16,107 bases of DNA from Syntrophaceae bacterium UBA2280 (GTDB lineage: Bacteria; Desulfobacterota; Syntrophia; Syntrophales; Smithellaceae): positions 1-16,107 of the forward strand of contig DDWS01000029.1 in assembly GCA_002347685.1 (NCBI GenBank). The letters are read 5' to 3'. A program made the position numbers and the translations under genes. Numbering within the stretch: position 1 is the first letter of the stretch; every line of letters starts with the position of its first letter. This document shows, piece after piece, positions 14,215-16,107 of the stretch. The notes under the pieces are model-generated. The model was not told the origin of the DNA, ran no database searches, and saw only the letters and a program-made list of their open reading frames with translations.

Positions 14215-15156
14215 CTACGGAACCGATTTTCCAAGGATCATCCCGATGGCTTTTTCCAGCGCCGAATTGAAAATCTCCGGCTGGTTCATCATCAGAAAAT
14301 GATCCGCCTTGGGAATCACAATCGCGTCAAATGACCGCATATGCCGCCGGTTGGCTTCTATATTCACCGGCCATAAATCCGCGTTGACGCAAACCACCGG
14401 CACGCGTATATCTTGAAATATCTTCGCCGCATCCTTGGTAATATACAGATTCATCATGTGCTCCATCGCACTCATAGCAACGGCAGGAGGCGCGGATGAC
14501 ATATCGGAAAGAATCCAGTCGCGAAGTGCAGGATCGGTATCCGGCAAAAACATCGAGGCCACAAACCCGCGGCTTCCCTCAACGAAATCCTCTTTCAGCG
14601 GCGCGACCATCTTTTCATAAGCATTGAGGGTCAGGGGATATTCCACATTGGCAAGAGTGTCGACCCCGATCAGACCGATAACGCGCGATGGCATAAGGCG
14701 CGCCGCCTCGGCAATCACGAAGCCGCCCATGGAATGGCCAATCAGGATTGTGCGCCCGCCGCCTGCCGCATCGACCACGGATTGAACATCCTCGCCGAAT
14801 GCGCTCATTGTGTACTTCTTGCGCGACAGGCCCGAATGGCCGTGACCGGCGAGATCCAAAACGATCACGCGATGCTTTTTTGAAAAATGCTCAACCTGCG
14901 GCCGCCAGTAGCGCGCGTCGCAGCTCCAGCCATGCACAAAGACCAGTGTCGGCTCTCCCTGCCCGAATACTTCGTATGAAATCGGCGTGCCGTCTTTGGA
15001 AATGGCGACCTGCGGCCAGGGCGTTTGCGCCTGGGCCGTTCCTGCGGCCAGGGTCAGAAAGACCAAGCAGCAAAACAAGCCTCTCGCCCAATATGACGCA
15101 AGAGGCTTGAAACAGAGTCCGTCATTCCTTCGAATCATCTTTTTTTCAGATTTCAT
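14215..15156 (-). CDS. Exported alpha/beta hydrolase
   Basis: This alpha/beta hydrolase has 313 residues. A hydrophobic segment (about 26-40) followed by AQAQ (cleavage near 43) indicates a signal peptide; the preceding n-region is long, so a start at M7 is possible. Landmarks of the fold are LVFVHGWS with the oxyanion His75-Gly76, DLAGHGHSG (101-109), the nucleophile elbow G-H-S142-M-G-G, the acid D260 in VNADLWP and catalytic His286 in KADHFLM. The complete triad argues for activity, probably as an esterase, lipase or lactonase; the substrate cannot be told. AGGAAG lies 7 nt before the ATG, and a near-consensus promoter lies at 15208-15235. The Ntn hydrolase gene follows 145 bp later on the same strand, so both exported enzymes may be made together. 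It shares only fold motifs with the cytoplasmic hydrolase at 6174-7058. Confidence 0.85.
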   Translation of the reverse strand: MKSEKKMIRRNDGLCFKPLASYWARGLFCCLVFLTLAAGTAQAQTPWPQVAISKDGTPISYEVFGQGEPTLVFVHGWSCDARYWRPQVEHFSKKHRVIVLDLAGHGHSGLSRKKYTMSAFGEDVQSVVDAAGGGRTILIGHSMGGFVIAEAARLMPSRVIGLIGVDTLANVEYPLTLNAYEKMVAPLKEDFVEGSRGFVASMFLPDTDPALRDWILSDMSSAPPAVAMSAMEHMMNLYITKDAAKIFQDIRVPVVCVNADLWPVNIEANRRHMRSFDAIVIPKADHFLMMNQPEIFNSALEKAIGMILGKSVP

Positions 15157-15207
15157 TAACTGACTTCCTTTCTTCAGGACATCCCGGCCCTGAATAAAGC
15201 ATTTTTT

Positions 15208-15235
15208 TTGATAACACAGGGGGCATATTTGTCAA
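15208..15235 (-). promoter_or_regulatory. Sigma-70 promoter of the exported alpha/beta hydrolase gene
   Basis: On the minus strand a perfect TTGACA (15235-15230) lies 16 bp from TATCAA (15213-15208), with TG one base before it making an extended -10 (TGTTATCAA). Transcription would start near 15200, about 45 nt before the ATG at 15156. The near arm of the inverted repeat at 15240-15287 ends only 4 bp upstream of the -35. Confidence 0.55.
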
Positions 15236-15239
15236 GGGA

Positions 15240-15288
15240 ATTGTCCCGGAATCGGGCCTTTCAAGCCCTTCACCATATCGGGACAATA
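15240..15288. repeat. Inverted repeat in the divergent control region
   Basis: ATTGTCCCG (15240-15248) and CGGGACAAT (15279-15287) are perfect 9-bp arms with a 30-bp spacer. Inside the spacer GGGC (15254-15257) and GCCC (15265-15268) form a second small symmetry. The block touches the leftward promoter and lies about 50 bp upstream of the rightward one. Its right half, CCATATCGGGACAATA (15273-15288), matches 64-78 at the other end of the window except for one G. Confidence 0.5.
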
Positions 15289-15335
15289 CAAAAAAACCCG
15301 GCCACCATCCAGCGGGGAAGATGACAACAATTCAT

Positions 15336-15364
15336 TTGTCAAAAAGTATTGTTTTGGCTATATT
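15336..15364 (+). promoter_or_regulatory. Sigma-70 promoter of the CBS-ACT gene
   Basis: TTGTCA (15336-15341) lies exactly 17 bp from TATATT (15359-15364); each hexamer has 5 of 6 consensus bases. Transcription would start near 15371 and give a leader of about 100 nt before the ATG at 15472. I see no riboswitch-like fold in that leader. Confidence 0.55.
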
Positions 15365-15471
15365 AACGCCGTACAGTAACGTAATGCTTATATTTTCCGC
15401 CAATTTCTATTTTTTACCCTTGAACGGCCCGGCGGAAATCATTAAAACGCATCCAAGGAGGCAACACCAAA

Positions 15472-16107
15472 ATGATTATCGGCATGTGGATGACTCGTGA
15501 TGTGGTGACGATTGAACCGCACACTTCCCTGGTGGAAGCGGCCGCGCTCATGGCCAGGCGGCGCATCCGCCGCCTGCCGGTGGTCGATCACCACGACCAT
15601 GAAGTTCACCCGGTGGGTATTGTCACCGCCACGGACATCCTTCACGCCTGCCCGCCGGAAATCAACCCCTTTGCCGTTTCCACCGCGGATAGCCTGAAAA
15701 TGCGCATGAAGGCCGAAGAAATCATGAGCCGGGCGCTTCGCACTGCACCGCCGGAGATGCCCATCGAGGATGCCGCACGCATCATGCGCGACGCCAAAAT
15801 CAGCACACTTCTGGTGGTGCAGAAAATGAAACTGATCGGCCTGATCACCGAGTCGGACATTTTTCGTGCATTTGTCGGCATTCTGGAATCCACCGGCGCG
15901 GGCGCACGGATCACGTTTGCCGTAACGGATAAAGAAGACATCTTCGGATTCATCGCCCCGATCGCAATTAAACTGGGTGTGCGCGTGGTGAGTCTGATGA
16001 CGGTGAATCAGCCGGAACGGAAACTCTGCGTGGTTCGCATTGCCGGCACGGAACAGGATAAAATGATCGACGAAATATGGAATTCCGGCCACACCGTTCT
16101 CAATGTG
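15472..16107 (+). CDS. CBS-CBS-ACT domain protein, AcuB-like, cut by the window edge
   Basis: The reading frame is open for 212 codons to the last base. Residues 1-60 form one CBS domain (MTRDVVTIEPHTSLVEAAALM, then RRLPVVD and PVGIVTATDIL). About 81-138 form a second (AEEIMSRALRTAPPEMPIEDAARIM, then LIGLITESDIF). From about 145 an ACT-like domain begins (ARITFAVTDKEDIFGFIAPIA, then VRVVSLMTV and KLCVVRIAG). CBS-CBS-ACT is the layout of AcuB-like proteins, soluble cytoplasmic sensors that typically bind adenosine nucleotides in the CBS pair. The full length of relatives is close to this, so little is probably missing. AAGGAG (15455-15460) precedes the ATG by 11 nt and a good promoter lies at 15336-15364. 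It diverges from the exported hydrolase gene. No acetoin genes are in view, so the name reflects architecture only. Confidence 0.82.
   Translation, partial: MIIGMWMTRDVVTIEPHTSLVEAAALMARRRIRRLPVVDHHDHEVHPVGIVTATDILHACPPEINPFAVSTADSLKMRMKAEEIMSRALRTAPPEMPIEDAARIMRDAKISTLLVVQKMKLIGLITESDIFRAFVGILESTGAGARITFAVTDKEDIFGFIAPIAIKLGVRVVSLMTVNQPERKLCVVRIAGTEQDKMIDEIWNSGHTVLNV

Noticed and set aside
15442..16092. Minus-strand frame of 216 codons at the right edge
   Set aside because: His/Asp/Arg-rich translation without a domain; the plus strand in the same place encodes a clear CBS-CBS-ACT protein with a ribosome site and promoter.

Overview
The window is bacterial chromosome with dense coding and a moderately high G+C content. 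The gene content suggests an anaerobic or syntrophic member of Desulfobacterota (the former Deltaproteobacteria, Syntrophus/Smithella-like). The pointers are a lactate-dehydrogenase-like malate dehydrogenase translationally coupled to a cysteine-rich iron-sulfur protein, outer-membrane barrels typical of Gram-negatives, a YkgJ-type cysteine-cluster protein, a large PAS-rich hybrid kinase and an AcuB-like CBS-ACT protein. This placement is inference from gene content; no rRNA or other marker gene is present. I see no tRNA, rRNA, CRISPR array, insertion sequence, phage gene or integration site.

Layout. Positions 1-254 are a leader region with nested inverted repeats. Four rightward genes follow: a TorF-like outer-membrane barrel (255-1100), a CPA2/KefB-type cation:proton antiporter with RCK domains (1226-3217), a single-domain alarmone (ppGpp) synthetase fused to TPR repeats (3336-4583) and a DUF3187 outer-membrane protein (4632-5636). 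They meet, tail to tail with only 4 bp between, a leftward group that reads in order of transcription: YkgJ-like protein (9096-9422), mdh (7852-8784), Fe-S protein (7100-7855), alpha/beta hydrolase (6174-7058) and hotdog thioesterase (5641-6042). The thioesterase appears to have its own promoter. A large rightward BvgS-like hybrid histidine kinase (9648-13004) follows. Two leftward secreted hydrolases come next: a choloylglycine/penicillin-V-acylase-type Ntn hydrolase (13029-14069) and an exported alpha/beta hydrolase (14215-15156). At the right edge a CBS-CBS-ACT protein (15472 onward) runs out of the window.

How the parts may work together. mdh and the Fe-S gene overlap by 4 bp and probably form one unit of central carbon and electron metabolism. 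The kinase has a periplasmic solute-binding sensor but no adjacent response regulator or transporter, so its output lies elsewhere. The two exported hydrolases are plausible co-workers on acylated small molecules outside the cytoplasm. The most unusual single gene is the alarmone synthetase-TPR fusion, which carries recognisable synthetase motifs and no hydrolase domain. The most unusual non-coding signal is a pair of related inverted-repeat elements, sharing CCATATCGG(G)ACAATA, in front of the first gene and in the divergent control region at the right end. I did not find a convincing new defence or mobile system.
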